Program-made: the position numbers and the translations under genes
The notes under the pieces: model-generated
Seen by the model: the letters and a program-made list of their open reading frames with translations, nothing else
What the model was told of the DNA's origin: nothing
Database searches by the model: none
Shown: positions 61,801 to 64,000 of the stretch, one piece after another
Numbering within the stretch: the stretch's first letter is position 1
How the letters are laid out: the number at the start of each line of letters is the position of its first letter
Origin: Euonymus europaeus
Lineage: Eukaryota; Streptophyta; Magnoliopsida; Celastrales; Celastraceae
Assembly (NCBI GenBank): GCA_963580455.1
Contig: OY756972.1
Coordinates: 2,247,001-2,311,000 of the forward strand
DNA length: 64,000 nucleotides
Direction: 5' to 3'

Positions 61801-64000
61801 ACTCCGAGTTCTGAATTCGGTGATTTTTAGCTTGATTTCATACTACTTTTCGAGCTCTACAATCCTGGCATTTTGGTTTTTGATTTCAGAACTCGTGGCT
61901 AGTAGGTCTCGTTTCACCTAGTTAGGCGCGAAATGTGGTTTCTTTACGTAAACGGTTTTATGAATATCCGTTCACTCCGAGTTGTGAATTCGGTGATTTT
62001 TTCCTTGATTTCACACTACTTTTTGAGCTCTACAATCCCGGAGTTTCGTTTTTTGATTTCAGAACTCGTGGCTAGTAGGTCTCGTTTCACCTAGTTAGAC
62101 GCGAAATGAGGTTTCTTTACGTAAACGGTTTTATGAATATCCGTTGACTCCGAGTTCTGAATTCGGTGATTTTTCGCTTGATTTCACACTAATTTTTGAG
62201 CTCTACAATCCTGTCATTTTGTTTTTTGATTTCAGAACTCGTGGCTAGTAGGTCTCCTTTCACCTAGTAAGCCGAGAAATGTGGTTTCTTTACGTAAACG
62301 GTTTTATGAATATCCGTTGACTCCGAGTTCTGAATTCGTTGATTTTTAGCTTGATTTCACACTACTTTTCGAGCTCTACAATCCTGGCATTTCGGTTTTT
62401 GATTTCAGAAATCGTGGCTAGTAGGTCTCGTTTCACCTAGTTAGGCGCGAATTGTGGTTTCTTTACGTAAACGGTTTTATGAATATCCGTTGACTCCGAG
62501 TTCTGAATTCGGTGATTTTTAGCTTGATTTCACACTACTTTTAGAGCTCTACAATCCTGGCATTTTGATTTTTGATTTCAGAACTCGTGGCTAGTAGGTC
62601 TCGTTTCACCTAGTAAGCCGAGAAATGTGGTTTCTTTACGTAAACGGTTTTATGAATATCCGTTGACTCCGAGTTCTGAATTCGGTGATTTTTAGCTTGA
62701 TTTCACACTACTTTACTTTTCGAGCTCTACAATCCTGGCATTTTGGTTTTTGATTTCAGAACTCGTGGCTATTAAGTCTCGTTTCACCTAGTTAGGCGCG
62801 AATTGTGGTTTCTTTACGTAAACGGTTTTATGAATATCCGTTGACTCCGAGTTCTGAATTCGGTGATTTTTAGCTTGATTTCACACTACTTTTCGAGCTC
62901 TACAATCCTGGTATTCCGGTTTTTTTATTTCAGAACTCGTGGCTAGTAGGTCTCGTTTCACCTCGTTAACCGAGAAATGTGGTTTTTTTACGTAAACGGT
63001 TTTATGAATATCCGTTGACTCCGAGTTCTGAATTCGGTGATTTTTAGGTTGATTTCACACTACTTTTCGAGCTCTACAATCCTGGCATTTCGGTTTTTGA
63101 TTTCAGAACTCGTGGCTAGTTTGTCTTCTTTCACCTAGTAAGCCGAGAAATGTGGTTTCTTTACTTAAACGGTTTTATGAATATCCGTTGACTCCGAGTT
63201 CTGAATTCGGTGATTTTTAGCTTGATTTCACACTACTTTTCGAGCTCTACAATCCTCGCATTTCGGTTTTTGATTTCAGAACACGTGGCTAGTAGGTCTC
63301 GTTTCACCTAGTTAGGCGCGAATTGTGCTTTCTTTACGTAAACGGTTTTATGAATATCCGTTGACTCCGAGTTCTGAATTCGGTGATTTTTAGCTTGATT
63401 TCACACTACTTTGCGAGCTCTACAATCCTGGTATTTCGGTTTTTGATTTCAGAACTCGTGGCTAGTAGGTCTCGTTTCACCTCGTTAACCGCGAAATGTG
63501 GTTTCTTTACGTAAACGGTTTTATGAATATCCGTCGACTCGGAGTTCTGAATTCGGTGATTTTTAGCTTGATTTCACACTAGTTTTAGAGCTCTACAATC
63601 CCGGAGTTTCGTTTTTTGATTTCAGAACTCGTGGCTAGTAGGTCTCGTTTCACCTAGTAAGCCGAGAAATGAGGTTTCTTTACGTAAACGGTTTTATGAA
63701 TATCCGTTGACTCTGAGTTCTGAATTCGGTGATTTTTAGCTTGATTTCACACTAGTTTTAGAGCTCTACAATCCTAGCATTTCGGTTTTTGATTTCAGAA
63801 CTCGTGGCTAGTAGGTCTCCTTTCACCTAGTAAGCCGAGAAATGTGGTTTCTTTACGTAAACGGTTTTATGAATATCCGTTGACTCCGAGTTCTGAATTC
63901 GTTGATTTTTAGCTTGATTTCACACTACTTTTCGAGCTCTACAATCCTGGAATTTCGGTTTTTGATTTCAGAACTCGTGGCTAGTAGGTCTCATTTCACC
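58837..64000 (+). repeat. 37-monomer higher-order unit, copy 2, cut by the window edge
   Basis: 5,164 bp of the second copy are present. If it is complete, about 1.24 kb lies outside the window. I counted about 15 single-base differences from copy 1 by eye (about 99.7% identity). At least five are C/T or G/A differences at a CpG: 54,134/60,541, 54,201/60,608, 55,080/61,487, 56,195/62,602 and 56,337/62,744. No length difference between the copies was seen in this span. Confidence 0.88.
63846..64000 (+). repeat. Partial monomer at the right edge (first 155 bp of a unit)
   Basis: The last unit stops at TCTCATTTCACC, consensus position 155. The array therefore continues to the right. This unit aligns with the unit 6,407 bp upstream, so the cut falls inside the second copy of the 37-monomer block. 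Confidence 0.95.

Larger units (their letters stand above)
1..64000 (+). repeat. 173-bp satellite DNA array, 369 complete head-to-tail monomers plus two partial ones
   Basis: Seen directly: the anchor GGTTTCTTTACG recurs at 18, 191, 364, 537, 710, 883 and so on every 173 bp, to 63,846. That spacing is 369 units with a net -9 bp. The 26 length-variant units I found sum to exactly -9, so no insert of another sequence is hidden in the window. All units I read have the same orientation. The unit length is close to that of a nucleosome plus linker, as in many plant and animal centromeric satellites (family knowledge). A centromeric or pericentromeric location is inference. No transposon, microsatellite or gene interrupts the 64 kb, and neither array edge is present. 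I could not match the monomer to a named satellite family from memory. The host is eukaryotic by character of the DNA, species unknown. Confidence 0.98.

Noticed and set aside
1..64000. CRISPR-like array of repeats and spacers
   Set aside because: The whole 173-bp unit is repeated, with no short-repeat and unique-spacer pattern and no cas genes. It is a satellite.
1..64000. Tandem RNA genes (5S rRNA or tRNA clusters)
   Set aside because: No internal promoter boxes of the 5S or tRNA type, no cloverleaf and no terminator T run at a fixed distance from a conserved transcript-like segment were recognised. Variation is spread over the whole unit, unlike a conserved gene with a variable spacer.
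1..64000. Inverted or diverged monomers, or a transposon nest, marking array edges
   Set aside because: I read all lines for the reverse-complement signature (for example CCGTTTACGTAAAG) and for non-satellite stretches and saw none. The length ledger also leaves no room for an insert.
1..64000. Assignment to a named satellite family or species (for example other 170-180 bp plant or animal centromeric repeats)
   Set aside because: Length alone is not diagnostic, and I do not recognise the monomer sequence. A similarity search against repeat databases and genome assemblies would decide. A match across at least 80% of the unit would support an assignment.

Overview
The window is a single block of eukaryotic satellite DNA. 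From base 1 to base 64,000 it is one head-to-tail tandem array of a 173-bp monomer. There are 369 complete units (18 to 63,845), a 17-bp tail of a unit at the left edge and 155 bp of a unit at the right edge. I found no gene, RNA gene, transposon, spacer, inversion or array edge. The bookkeeping closes exactly. From the first to the last copy of the anchor GGTTTCTTTACG the distance is 63,828 bp, which is 369 x 173 minus 9. The 26 length-variant units I located by eye sum to -9 bp. A near-nucleosomal unit, higher-order repeats and the absence of inserted elements fit the inside of a centromeric or other large heterochromatic satellite block. The sequence alone does not identify the species or even the kingdom, and it does not prove centromere function.

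Consensus monomer: 41% G+C, with 67 T, 35 A, 34 C and 37 G, so the given strand is strongly T-rich. It carries 11 CpG against about 7 expected. Landmarks, numbered from GGTTTCTTT as position 1, are the palindrome TTTACGTAAA (7-16), GAATTC (50-55), GAGCTC (89-94), and a 14-bp inverted repeat (42-55 against 119-132, one mismatch). A stretch resembling a 3' splice site (TTTTTGATTTCAG) ends at about 126.

Regional layout, from shared private variants. (1) About 1-10.4 kb: one family of higher-order blocks starting at 96, 2343, 5974 and 8913, of 13, 21 and 17 monomers plus a partial fourth. (2) 10.4-11.5 kb: a 3-monomer tandem duplication. (3) 11.5-15.3 kb: two copies of an 11-monomer unit (1,903 bp). 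(4) 15.3-18.6 kb: no clear higher-order period. (5) 18.6-43.1 kb: nested duplications. These are an 11-mer pair (about 19.7-23.6 kb), a 7.4-7.5 kb segment copied at 9.3-9.5 kb distance (about 21.7-29.1 against 31.1-38.6), a 1.2-kb block from 18.6 kb repeated at 29.1 kb between those two copies, and a third partial copy at 38.8-43.1 kb. (6) 43.2-51.4 kb: a 24-monomer unit (4,151 bp) followed by a second copy of 21 monomers. (7) 50.5-64 kb: an 11-mer pair (1,902 bp) inside or overlapping a 37-monomer unit (6,407 bp), whose second copy runs off the right edge.

The array is best read as the product of repeated unequal exchange or amplification at several scales (3, 4, 5, 11, 13-24, 37 and about 55 monomers). 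I see no evidence for a new protein-coding or RNA-guided system. The points of interest are the array architecture, the conserved dyad and bZIP-type palindrome in each unit, and the CpG and strand-composition signatures.
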